Shown here piece after piece: positions 36,742 through 46,609 of a stretch of 62,000 bases of DNA; positions within the stretch are counted from its first letter, which is position 1, and each line of letters starts with the position of its first letter. The translations under genes were made by a program, and so were the position numbers. Source of the DNA: Adiantum capillus-veneris (Eukaryota > Streptophyta > Polypodiopsida > Polypodiales > Pteridaceae); NCBI GenBank assembly GCA_014529385.2, contig CM043964.1, positions 101,822,087-101,884,086 of the forward strand. The letters run 5' to 3'. The notes under the pieces were generated by a model. The model was not told the DNA's origin. It was given only the letters and a program-made list of their open reading frames with translations, and did no database searches.

Positions 36742-36851
36742 ACCATTAGAATTTATTGCACTTTACATACCATCACTAGAATTCACCGCACTTTGCTCTT
36801 GAGAATTCACAAGACTTGGAGACAAGAAATAACACAAAAAGACTTCATCTA

Positions 36852-37795
36852 TTAAATCTGCTTTTTGCAAAATAGAAAGCTCGGCTGTACATATAAGAGG
36901 TGCAGATGGTATATTTTTCTCACCAAGCAAAAGCACATGTTTACAATTGGCCATAAAGGATAAGGAGTTGTGTTCATAGCTTGTGTGCAATGGGTGTTTC
37001 CTAAATCATGCAGCCACTCCCATCCTAAAACTATATCAGCACGGTCCATGTTCATAACTTGGAAGTCAAGGGTCGTCGTATGATCTTGAACAATAAGCTC
37101 AACCCCTTGAACTACCGTGTCCCATACTTCTTTATCATTCTCGGACATCTGCTCCACCACATACTTGTGAGAGCAGGGAGTCTATGTAAGCTTCAATTCC
37201 TTGACTAGCTTATAGTTCAAGAAGTTATGAGTTGCACCATCATCCACTAAAATATGAACACGTTGTCCGTTAATAGTGCCATGCATGCGAATCAAATCAT
37301 GGTGTCCAAAGGTGGGCTACCACATTGAAGCAGGCACACAACACTTATGCTTTTCTTCCATATGAAGAACCTCTACAACACAATATCTAGGAGATGAATC
37401 TAATGTGAGGTGTTGCACCGTGTGCATGGCCTTTTCTTTGCCTTGCAAAAGAGGACAATTTTTCTTGTTATGTTGGTCCGAAAGACATTTAAAACACAAA
37501 TTGTGTTTCTTCGCACGCTCAAAATCGGCAGTGTTGAGAGACCCACGTGGAGTATCTCGTGAGCGCTTAGGCTTCTTAGGCTCTTGTGGGGATGGAGAGG
37601 TAGATTGTCTCTTATTCCTCTTGGAACGTGTGGGAGATCTACCTCGCCATTGGCTCTTAGCCACATTGCTTTTAGCAAAAGTATTCTTAGAGTAGGGAAC
37701 ATTTCCTTTCCTCTCTTGGTCATCATCATATCTTTGGGCATGACTGATGGCTTCTTCCAAAGATTTTGGATGTTGGGTCTTAACATGAAGACCAA
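36852..37795 (-). pseudogene. Element 2 gag zinc knuckle and protease remnants
   Basis: 37795-37320 holds the C-terminal gag: a basic Ser/Pro-rich stretch then CFKCLSDQHNKKNCPLLQ, a CX2CX4HX4C knuckle (about 37450-37500). After a stop at about 37317 comes VDDGATHNFLNYKLVKEL, a protease D-[DS]-G-A motif, then MNMDRADIVLGWEWLHDLG (36990-37060), the usual end of the protease domain. Little capsid sequence remains between here and the 5' LTR. Confidence 0.8.
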
Positions 37796-37904
37796 GAAGT
37801 GAAAAGGAAGGGTGAAGCTACTTCCTTGAAGTTTGAAGCTTTCCCTTTCCTTCTAGTTTTCCTTTCAACACAAGTAGGCTATCTTTCCTTGTTATACACA
37901 ACAA

Positions 37905-37990
37905 GGGTCAATAGATTTATGGTAAAGTGTTGGCCTCTTACCCTCATGGGGTGGGTTCAACCCTCCTTCATGCAAGGGTTAAGCGGGCCT
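37905..37990 (+). repeat. Possible tRNA-derived (SINE-like) Pol III promoter
   Basis: TGGTAAAGTGTTGG (about 37919-37932) fits the tRNA A box and GGTTCAACCC (37954-37963) fits the B box at normal spacing. The flanks do not fold as a true tRNA. It lies where the capsid part of element 2 gag should be, so a SINE may have replaced or interrupted it. I found no poly(A) tail or TSD. Confidence 0.35.
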
Positions 37991-38248
37991 TCCTACGCGC
38001 GTATCCAATGGTGCTAACGAAAGTCTTCGGAGCCTCGGTGTCGTCGAGTTTGCCTTGGTCGCTCGCCTTGGTCGGCGTAGATGGGGCGGCCACAATCGGC
38101 TATTCGCTGTCTGTCCACAAGTTGCGCACATGAAAGCGTGCATGTCTTCGTTTGCTGCACAACGAAGACGTCGCTGTCTGCGGAACGTGGGAGAGAAGCA
38201 GAACGTCGCACACACATGCAACCCGCTTTTCGTCTTCTCCCAAAAATA

Positions 38249-38260
38249 GCTCCGATACGA
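38249..38260 (-). promoter_or_regulatory. Element 2 degenerate primer binding site
   Basis: Minus-strand TCGTATCGGAGC matches the tRNA-iMet primer site TGGTATCAGAGC at 10 of 12 positions and sits directly inside the 5' LTR. Confidence 0.75.
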
Positions 38261-38261
38261 G

Positions 38262-38384
38262 TGAAAGGGTGTTGGTAATGTGTGTGCTAGTCTCCAGCCA
38301 ACCGTACTATCTTATAGCCTCTCCCTAGCGTACTCACTGTTCGGCCGTGCCGATGGCCTTGCCCCTAAGACCCATGTCCTTACA
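38262..38384 (-). repeat. Element 2, 5' LTR (123 bp)
   Basis: Partner of 26800-26922. Confidence 0.9.
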
Positions 38385-39140
38385 GTTTTAAAATGCAAAA
38401 ATTTTAGGCAATTTAACAAAGACACATTAAAATAAGGGGTTTTTATATTCAATTTTGAATAAAAAATCCTCAAAATAAGGGGTCATTTTATTCACTCGGA
38501 TATGTTAAAAGAGGGGATTTTTAAATATCCCACGAACGCACGTTATATAGGGGGTATTGAACTGTGGACCCCCCGAGCTCAATACACCCCCTATACTTCT
38601 AGCATTAACAACTTTGCACTAATATATATGATTCCGTACTCTAATGTTACTACACCCACCTTTCCAGCTTCCACCAGTAAACGTGCATTCTCAGCCACTG
38701 CAAGAATGGATTCTCTTAAGTTGGAATAGATGCCTCTATCATGGAAACGTTTCCCTTGGCCAATATGTTAATCAAACGACATTTCCTACAATGTTTCATT
38801 GGATACCATCTTATATATATATATATATATATATAAAACAATGCATTCAAAAACAAAAAATACTTACTCCATAGAATTGATGCGTGTGCGTGCAATCGTG
38901 AACACTTTGAAGGGGTCATTTTGTAACCCTTTTCTCCTCAACCCACAAATGAAATACACTTTCAAAAAAAGTTTGCAGCATTGTCAAAATTGGTGGAAGA
39001 TCTATATCTCCAATCTCTTCCGAATAAGAAGTCCTTGGTCTCCTTTAGCACCAGGTCATAACTTGCTTCGTAATCTGTTTCTCTTGAAAGATACTCTCTA
39101 CTGTCCTTTGCCGGTAAATTTTACATTTTGAGCCGATACA
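38385..39140. other. No recognisable gene; short (TA)n
   Basis: AT-rich DNA with a TA dinucleotide run at about 38813-38835. No domain is recognised in the short frames. Confidence 0.45.
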
Positions 39141-39229
39141 TTACATCAAACTCCTCCTATCATACACAACATAAAAAGGCAAATTGATTTTTAAAGAAAT
39201 AACCATGAAGTTATCCAATGCATATGTAT

Positions 39230-39745
39230 TATAGCTTAATTTTACCTTCCACAATAGTTGTGCTAACAAAGACATCGGTAGTCTAAGCCATCTTGATTGG
39301 TTCATCACTATGCCACAAAGCGCCCTTTGAGATTTTTTCCTATCCTCATCATTGAACTTGTCCAATAAGGGTTGTGGATCCGCAAGTGTCAACTTTTGCA
39401 TCATGAAGATATCATGGGCAATGGTGTGAGACACATACACTTGTGTGACTATCTTTTAAGGCAACAATTTAGCAATTATTTGAAATTCAAGTGTAGCAAA
39501 TCAGTGTAAAGACCTTACTTATTGATCATGTCGAGCACTAATAGAAATTCCGCCATCTCCTCAAGGTGAAACTTCACAATCATACACTCAACTTTTGAGG
39601 TTGAGAATTCATCTAGCTGATCGCGCAATGCCCAACCTTTCCATGCGTGGAGTCAACGATCCCCTTCCCACACGATGAACATTATATCCTCCATGTGACA
39701 AAGCTCTGGAATGGCTCTACTTTGGTCATCAAACGTAGTAGACAT
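39230..39745 (-). pseudogene. Unrecognised gene remnant D (two putative exons)
   Basis: ATG at 39745 starts a coding-like stretch (MSTTFDDQSRAIPELCHMED, MFIVWEGDR, TGA, LHAWKGWALRDQLDEF, VKFHLEEMAEFLLVLDMIN) to about 39519, ending at GTAAGG. After an AT-rich gap, 39452-39237 continues IVTQVYVSHTIAHDIFMMQK, LTLADPQPLLDKFNDEDRKK and SRWLRLPMSLLAQLLWK, ending at GTAAAA. The two stretches look like exons around a ~66-nt intron, but the phases do not join cleanly and a TGA interrupts the first. I do not recognise the family. Confidence 0.4.
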
Positions 39746-39784
39746 TCTCTCCTATAAGTGCCACACCTATTGAATGGTACGTGA

Positions 39785-39985
39785 TCTTGCCTAGGGAAAG
39801 CTTCAGACATAATTTTTTTCTTTCATTTTTTCTTTTGTGTGCCATAGTTTTACATTCTCTTTTGGATACTATGGCTCTCAAGTCCCGACAGGGATTAAAA
39901 AGAAATTTATATGCAAGAAAGTGCAAGAAGTGGTTGTGTATCTACTTCCAAGTTAAAAAATACTTCCTAGTTCATTAGGAAAAAA
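39785..39985 (+). repeat. Dispersed repeat DR3 tail, copy 2
   Basis: Matches the end of DR3 at about 15985-16160 and 57350-57490 (TTTTCTTTTGTGTG[CT]CATAG, then GGGATTAAAAAGAAATTT and ACTTCCTAGTT). The peptide-coding part of DR3 is absent. Confidence 0.75.
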
Positions 39986-40701
39986 TTGGACCCCCTTGGG
40001 GCCGTGTAAGGATTCCTAATTTTAAGGGATTAAGGCTAATTTTGTAGGGGATGGAGGGAACAAAGACAATAAATAGAGCTACTTTTGTAGCTCTCTCTCT
40101 AACTTCTCTCTAGATAGGAGAGGGGAGGAAAGTAGGGAATGAGGGTGGTAAAGTAGGAGGAAGAGGGGGGGTAAAGTAGGGGAGAGAGGGGGTAAAAAGA
40201 GAGAGAGGAGTAAAAGTAGAGAGAAGAACCATTCTCTCTCTACCTATCACCAAACAAAGAGATTAAGTAGTTATGACAAAATCTCCTTTTCAGCTCGTGC
40301 ATCAATTCACCCCAAAAAATGATTTTTTTGTAAAATCTTCAAAATGGATCTTTTAAGCTTTAAAAAGGTATATATAAATAAATAAATATATATATATATA
40401 ACAATATTTTTTTGGAAGAATCTAGCTTTTATAAGCTCCAAATCTAAAATTCCTTGGGTCCCTCTCTACATTAATTCCAAGAATAAATAGATAATGCATC
40501 ATTATCAAATCGTCCATCTAATAAAGCCTAAAAATTGAAATTTTTAAAATTTAAAAATTTTCCTCTTTTGAGCTCAAAAATTGGATTTATATATATCTAC
40601 ATATAAAAAAATATATTTTTAAGTCTTTTTATCCCAAAAATTGTCTGTTTATCCCAAAAAGTATATCTTATCTATTTTTTTCCCCATCATAACTTTCCAC
40701 C
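39986..40701. other. No recognisable gene
   Basis: A purine-rich stretch (40100-40240) is followed by AT-rich DNA with a TA/TAAA simple repeat at about 40365-40405. Confidence 0.5.
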
Positions 40702-43700
40702 ATGTCTCTTCGTGACATAACCAATGAATCACCTGCGCCGTCATCTATTAGGTCAACTAATGTCAGTCTGCGTCTACCGATCAAATTTGCTCCCACAAAA
40801 AAAAATGACGAGAAAGCATCTCAACCGGCATCCGTACGACGGTTTTGAGGAGAAACCAATGTTGACTTGTGGCTTGATGGAGGGTTGTATCCAAAAGATC
40901 CGCTCGTGGGCTGTCATCCGACATTCTGTACACTCCCAAGCTTAATCAAATATGCGGGAGAAGGAGAACGTGGTCTTCTTGGGTATTGTAAGAGATTGGA
41001 CTCCAATCACGCAGGTGCGTCGGCATGTTTCCGACAACAATGTCAAGTGTTACACATTCATTCACAAATCTCCAACAACAACTACATTCCACAGAGACAC
41101 AACTCAAAGATCTTAAAGAGGAGATGAAAGCTACAGAAACAGAGGTAACTAAGCTACAGATTGCAATGATGCACCTAAAAGCCACTCCATTTGGCATGCG
41201 TGAGTGTAAGAGGGAGTTCTCTTCCATTGAAAACTTAGCCTCTAATGGAGGGGCATGTAAGAAGCGGATCACGGCAACCAGGTATTTTTTTTAATTCACA
41301 GTGTTCATCACTTATAATAATTTCCATCAATTTGTAACTCGGTTCACCTTTTGAAATAGGACATATATACAAGATGTGTGTGGAAGTCTTAGACAAGAGG
41401 ACTGTTGCAATCTTCTCCTAGGATGCATCTAAAGGAAGATATACTTTACATCATAGGTTGCGAAAAGGCCAAACACATGAAAGATGCCATCACAAAGAAG
41501 ATCCTAAAAAAGATCTCTAACCTTGTGTTTGAGGATGATGTCCATAGAGCTTGTGATGAGGTTGGGATCAACACAAATGCATACCATGGGGCAATACTAT
41601 TCCTAATGGGGCAAAGTCTTTTGGTTATCATCAATTCAACAATATTTTTGTTGACTTGAAATGACTACAACGAGCTATGGTTAAATTTTATGCTTTGTCT
41701 CAACAAGGTAATACAAATTGTAATGTCATTTTTTATCTATATTGAATATCATTTAGTATAACAATTCAATTCCTATGTTGTTTCAGTACTTGGAGAGAAG
41801 CTCATATTTATTCTTAAGCTAGATGAATGTCAAATTGTCAAAGGACGGAGATTGGAACGTATGAGTGTGAGTGTGACACTCATGAATGAGGTAATGCTTT
41901 TTGCAAAAGTCGATGCTATCGGTGATCATTCTCAGAAACCATCATTTAGTGTACAATCAAAAAAGGAAATATGGTGGTTAGGAGCTTTTGAAGTTCCGAA
42001 AGAGACTCATGAGGTGTTGGCATGGGTCTTCTCTATGATCCCGTGGATCACACAGGTTATTAAGGCACAACTAGAGGGAGAAAAACTAGAAGTAGATGGA
42101 GTAGGTACATTTGATGTTGAGTGGCACTTAGGAGGTGATCTAAAAACAATCAAATGTATACTTGGGTGTAAACAAGGTGCTTCATCACTTCTTCCTTGTC
42201 CATATTGTGTACGGGGATACAAGGAGAGTACTCGTGGCTCCACTTCTTCAAAGAAAAGTGTCAAGGGAAGTCAGGCAACAGGGTCAATGGATGATGATGC
42301 AAGAGAATGGGTGTGCTCGGTGTTGAAGTGTCCTATCATGGAGGTCCCCAATCGGTCAACAAAAGATAGAACATGGCATCCCATTATCAAATTTTCCACT
42401 TACAAATGTACACTTTTGCACTTTGCATGCCTTCATGCGTATATTTGATTGCTTGTTAACACTAGGTTGGTAACCTAACAGGACATAAAAGTGTCCTTTC
42501 AGTGTTATGAAAAAAACCTTCAAAACCATAGTAGATCCACTCATTTTGTAAAATCCTTTCAGGAGGTTATAGTTCAAGGCCTACTACACATGGAAAAAAT
42601 AATAAACTTGTAAAATTTCTCATCTTTTGGTCACACCAAGCCTCCAAAGTTGATGGACCAGTACATTTTCATCAAAACAGTCATTTCTTACGTTTTGTTG
42701 CATAAAAATAAGATTAGGGATTTTTGTAGGAGTCGAGATAAATTCCCTAGTTAACTTCAATGGGTTGGTGATCAGAACATATGATTGCTTCTCACTCACT
42801 ATTTTTTGTTTTGCCAAAAGAAATAGGTACAAAAAAGTTGAATTTTTACCATGCTGCAAACCTATCATCAAAGTTTCTATAGCCACGCTCAATAAAAATA
42901 ATATATATGCATGTTTTCTTAGTTCCCTATTGTCCTTTAGGTTTATAAGGAGCCATGGAGCATGTCAAAAGAATAATATATCTCTTACCAAGGGGAATCT
43001 TGGGGAGAAAGATGAAGTGCTAAATATAGCAAACATGAAAAAACTGGGTTCAGCATTATGAGTTGTAGAATCCCATAGGAGCTATTCAATATCTAGCCAA
43101 ATTTGATCCTTATGACTAGATATGGTTACTACCTACACAAGAAACTAACAATATTGAAAAAGCTATACTTGATATATTAGAATGTTTCGTTTTCTTCTAT
43201 AATTGAAAAAATCAACCATCGTTGTCTACTATGCAAAATAGGGTATTAGGTGCCCCAAAACTCAAGGAATATTAGCTTTATGTTACAATATGCGACATAG
43301 AAAATCAAAACTGCATTTGGATATCATGAAAGCAACCAAAAAAATCAAAGAAGAGCTAAAATTGGCCAAAAAACAGGATTTGATAATTTTTGTAATTTGG
43401 TCATAACTTACAACTTTAACATTTATTTCTCCCTAGAAGCATCACGACATGTTGAGGACTACTAAAGATAGTTCTCTAGCATTATAGACCTCACAAACTT
43501 GAATTCTAGAGTGGTATAGTTGCAAAAAGTTGAAAAAAGCCAAACACAGGACCCATTTTTTCACACAGTTTAGGTTGTGAAATGTTGTGCAAGGACAAGG
43601 TTAAAGATGGAATTGATATTCCAAAAAAATGTGGAGTTTTTTTCAGCTCACGAGACAACTTTCTAGACAGATAGCACCTCAAAATCCATTTTGAAACTCT

Positions 43701-44572
43701 TGACATGATTCAAGGAAAATGGTCACTTAACAGGACATAAAAGTGTCCCATTACCAACCTAGTGTTAATTAAAGCTTCACATAGAGTACGCTTTCACAAT
43801 GAAACCACTTTCCAGATCCGTGGAAGCCATTGGAATAGTTGAAGCAATTTTAAATTCGATTGGATGTCATGGTGGCAATGTTTCTATCATCGGTGAGGTG
43901 GAAAATATGCATGAAGTGCCACAAAAAGTATCTATGAATGGTGTGAAAGCACGTCGGTTTTTCAAGAAACCAGAGATGCGAAAGGAGAGGGGTGAGGAGG
44001 ATGCTCCATGGGAGCTATGGAAAGCGCTTTTCAAGTGTACAATCGATCAAGATTCAAATCCCGTGCTTGTAAATCTGCGTAGGCACTTGTGGCACCACTT
44101 CGAGTTAGTCCTTCAAATCATGTGGAAACCCCAAACCACAAGCGAGCAACAAAATTTGCTCAAAGATCATATTTCTAATTTCACTAAAGCATTTGTGCAA
44201 GCGTGGGGAGAGATCAATATCACACACTACATGGTAAGTTACTTTGTTCAGTTCAAATTTTGATGCTATACATAAAAATTCATTTGATCTAAGCATTTTT
44301 TCTTGATGCAGCATATTTTGTATGTACATGGAGCATTCTTTATGTCAAAATATGGTTCATTAGACATGTGGAGCACTCAAGGAATGGAGAAATCACATTA
44401 TCGAGCCAAAGGTGTTTACTTTAAAAATACACGTCACGGTGGTGGAACTACGAGATCCAACTACATGAAGGAGACGTTTGATTGGTTCTTTCGTTGTTCT
44501 TTGGGGAGATGTCATGCCATCGAGCGAGCGCGAAAGTCAAGTCTTGCCAAGGAGGTTAGGAGACAATCTTGA
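40702..44572 (+). pseudogene. Transposase-like gene with three ~78-nt introns, split by a DNA element
   Basis: The 5' part may start at ATG 40702 (MSLRDITNESPAPSS), with frame breaks. At 41043-41281 there is a coiled-coil-like stretch (LQQQLHSTETQLKDLKEEMK). Introns at 41282-41359, 41708-41786 and 44234-44311 have GT...AG ends, and the last joins THYM to HILYVHGAFF in phase. The central part (41787-42400) reads LDECQIVKGRRLERM, ahead of FDVEWHLGGDLKTIKCILGC and SSLLPCPYC. The distal part reads LHAFMRIFDCLL, QAWGEINITHYM, GSLDMWSTQGMEKSHYRAKG and TRHGGGTTRSNYMKE. The GDLK...CPYC and THYxH...QGxEKSH pattern resembles poorly characterised transposon-derived proteins of eukaryotes; I cannot name the superfamily. 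At least two frameshifts (near 41420 and 42380) and the 1.3-kb insert inactivate it. Confidence 0.5.
42460..43764. mobile_element. TTAA-flanked DNA element with CACTAGGTTGGTAA inverted termini (1,305 bp)
   Basis: Left end TTAA-CACTAGGTTGGTAA (42456 onward) and right end TTACCAACCTAGTG-TTAA (to 43768) are perfect 14-bp inverted repeats bordered by TTAA. Just inside each end the word AACAGGACATAAAAGTGTCC occurs in direct orientation; its core GGACA...TGTCC is itself palindromic. The interior has no recognisable transposase, so the element is non-autonomous. TTAA duplication is diagnostic of piggyBac-type elements. A CACTA element would need identical 3-bp duplications, but the flanks are TAA and TTA. 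Removing the element plus one TTAA restores a continuous host frame. Confidence 0.8.
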
Positions 44573-45015
44573 CTTAATGCTAAAAAGAAATGGAGAAACT
44601 CCACTGGACCCTTTAATCATGCTAGGTGGCGTGAAAATTCCCATAGAGTGGGCAAACGTTGGTTACCCAACATGTAAAACATATGATGCAATGCAATGTA
44701 ATGTTTAGGTTTGTAGATGTCTTTGTTGAGTTGCATATAATACTTCTCCATTTATCCATTTTTTGTTTTTTATATTTTGATGATATTAAGAGTTTTTTTA
44801 AGTGGCCTGGTCAAGTGTGAAGAGACCTTTAAAAAAAAAAAAATAGGGGGCTTTTAGAGAAGAGGGAGTCTCATTTTCAATATTGCCCCTTCTTACATAA
44901 GGCACGCACAAAGCAAACAGCAAGAAAAGATCCTTCGTTTTTTGCTCACCCTCTCTCATCCGTCCAAGGTGCTCAAAAACCACCTTGGATACACGAACAA
45001 GAGCTCCTAGCAGAG
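44573..45015. other. Intergenic; probable 5' region of the H3-like frame
   Basis: No coding sequence is recognised. A poly(A) tract lies at about 44830-44843. No convincing TATA box was found. Confidence 0.4.
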
Positions 45016-45737
45016 ATGGAGAGGGAATGGTCAGGTGAAGAGCAACAAGATGGACAACCTTCACGCAAGAAGAAACGGGTAGTGACTTCAGACACTGAAA
45101 CCGAGACGGACAACGAAGCACCAAGCCCACCATGGAGCGGACAGGAGATCCCAAGCAATCATCGAGTCTCGGCTGGAAAGACATTGCCACATGGCTTGGG
45201 AGCTCTGCCATCAGATGAGCCTAGACGTGATCATGGGTTACTAAATGCAGAGGATTTTGAGGATGTAGAAGACGAGCCAGTTGGAGCGCACGGTGGAGTT
45301 GAAGAGCCAGTCGGAGCACATGGTGGGCTTGAAGATGCACAAGCTCCTTATTGCAAGCCCTCTCGTAGAAAGAAAAAGTTTTTCAAGGTTCGCCCTCGCA
45401 AGGACCATGTCCCAAATCCACCATCCCTCAACAACGGGCTCCTGCTGTGAAGCGATGCATTCCAAAGGCCTTGCAAGAGATTCGTCACTATCAAAAGACT
45501 GCTGACCTTCTCATTCGCAAGGCACCATTCACACGTTTGGTGAAAGAGATCATGCAAATTTATTGAATGACGTATCGAATTCAAGGTATCGCCTTAGAAG
45601 CTCTGCAGGAAGCGGCAGAATATCAACTAGTTTCTCTTTTTGAAGACACAAACTTGTGTGCTATTCATGCAAAACGGGTGACAATAATGCCCAAGGATAT
45701 AGCTCTTGCGCGTCGAATCAGAGGACAGAGAAACTGA
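45016..45737 (+). pseudogene. Histone H3-like frame with long N-terminal extension (disrupted)
   Basis: ATG at 45016 opens 144 codons: a basic patch (SRKKKR), an acidic and repetitive middle (EDFEDVEDE; VGAHGG[VL]E twice) and a second basic patch ([14 protein letters not shown]). The frame then shifts. From 45453 a clear H3 histone fold follows: [20 protein letters not shown] (alpha-N and alpha-1), [12 protein letters not shown], a TGA at 45564-45566, then [20 protein letters not shown] (alpha-2) and [20 protein letters not shown] with [13 protein letters not shown], ending in TGA at 45735-45737. The C-terminal half is close to canonical H3, while alpha-N and alpha-1 diverge and partly recall centromeric H3. 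Loop 1 has canonical H3 length, arguing against CENH3. The H3 tail with K4, K9 and K27 is not recognisable. It could be a decayed H3 variant or a captured gene; no intron is needed. Confidence 0.8.
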
Positions 45738-45952
45738 ATTTGACTTTTATGCCATTTTGGCAATGTAAAGATATCTTTTTCAAATATAACGAGTTGTGGC
45801 TTTAGTGATTTCTTTTCCATCGTACTGAACATTTGTGTTTATAAGTGATATGATGCTGTGAGATTTATTCTAGATGTCGGTTCTTTCTTTCAAAAGTGAG
45901 TTCTTGTGGTTGAAATGGCTTTCAAAGAAAAAATGATTTTAAGTAGACCTAG

Positions 45953-45987
<35 letters not shown>

Positions 45988-46181
45988 TCGATAGAAGGTA
46001 ATTAAAAGAGCTGTCAGCTTGGCGAATGTCCCGAGTCTTAGCAAAATGAAATATTGTATCCAGTCGCTATATATACATAGATAGAATATTGAATCCAAGT
46101 CAATAATCAACTGCATTTTCTCATCAATTGAGATTTTCAAGATGATAAAATAATAAACCGAATGTGGTTGATTGAAAAACC
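45738..46181. other. Intergenic with (GA)n microsatellite
   Basis: A GA dinucleotide run lies at about 45956-45985. Otherwise nothing is recognised. Confidence 0.55.
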
Positions 46182-46390
46182 AAAAAGGCATAATATCAAT
46201 GCAGCCTGAAAAACCTAGCCAAGAAAAGGTGAAAAAAAGCTGTATGGGAGCCTTCCGCAGAGGCGCGCGGGAGGGCGAAAGTAACCGTTACTTTCGCCCT
46301 CCCGCGCGCCTCTGCGGTAGGCTCCCATACAGCTTTTTTTCACCTTTTCTTGGCTAGGTTTGTCAAGCTACACTGATATTATGCCTTTTT
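46182..46390. repeat. 209-bp near-perfect palindrome (foldback/MITE-like)
   Basis: The sequence is symmetric about a single base at 46286 (GTAAC-C-GTTAC). Arms of 104 bp pair with about six mismatches, mostly in the outer third. The outer ends are AAAAAGGCATAATATCA and its complement. The inner 45 bp are very GC-rich (GCGCGCGGGAGGGCG) in AT-rich surroundings. It is structurally like a foldback element or MITE, and its transcript would form a long hairpin. No TSD could be fixed because the flanks are A/T runs. Confidence 0.92.
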
Positions 46391-46609
46391 TTATTATTTA
46401 TATGAAAAAAAAATTCTTGACCTTGGTTCAGAGAATTGCACAATCATACCACAATATAGAGCCAATCACCTACTGTCTATCGTACCATAAACTCAATACA
46501 GAATTTCACAGTTAAAATCAAGTCCCATTTCAAATTTGAAATAGCAAAGTACAAAGATGTGATATATCCCATTACAAATTTGAAAGAGTTAATTACAAGA
46601 TATATGCAG
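46391..46609. other. Short intergenic stretch downstream of gene B
   Basis: AT-rich. It contains no recognised signal besides AATAAA-like words on neither strand in a convincing place. Confidence 0.35.

Larger units (their letters stand above)
26800..38384 (-). mobile_element. Element 2: old Ty3/gypsy chromovirus with short LTRs, split by element 3
   Basis: Short 123-bp direct repeats (26800-26922 and 38262-38384) start TGAAAGGG and end CCTTACA. They differ at about a dozen positions. The flanks are ATTTT and GTTTT, a 5-bp TSD with one mismatch. Inside the right LTR lies a degenerate tRNA-iMet binding site; beside the left LTR a G-rich tract. Gag zinc knuckle, protease, RT, RNase H, integrase and chromodomain are all present but heavily broken. 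A 6.8-kb insertion (element 3) separates the integrase C-terminus (33.96 kb) from the chromodomain (27.1 kb). Without the insert the element would be about 4.8 kb. Confidence 0.93.

Noticed and set aside
42460-43764. Calling the insert a CACTA element because its ends read CACTAG
   Set aside because: CACTA elements make identical 3-bp duplications, but here the flanks are TAA and TTA. The four-base TTAA on both sides, plus frame restoration, fits a TTAA duplication better.
45016-45737. Calling the H3-like frame a centromeric H3 (CENH3)
   Set aside because: Loop 1 has canonical H3 length and the C-terminal half is canonical-like. Only alpha-N and alpha-1 recall CENH3.
46182-46390. microRNA precursor
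   Set aside because: The hairpin is too long and too perfectly symmetric. A foldback element giving siRNAs is more likely without expression data.
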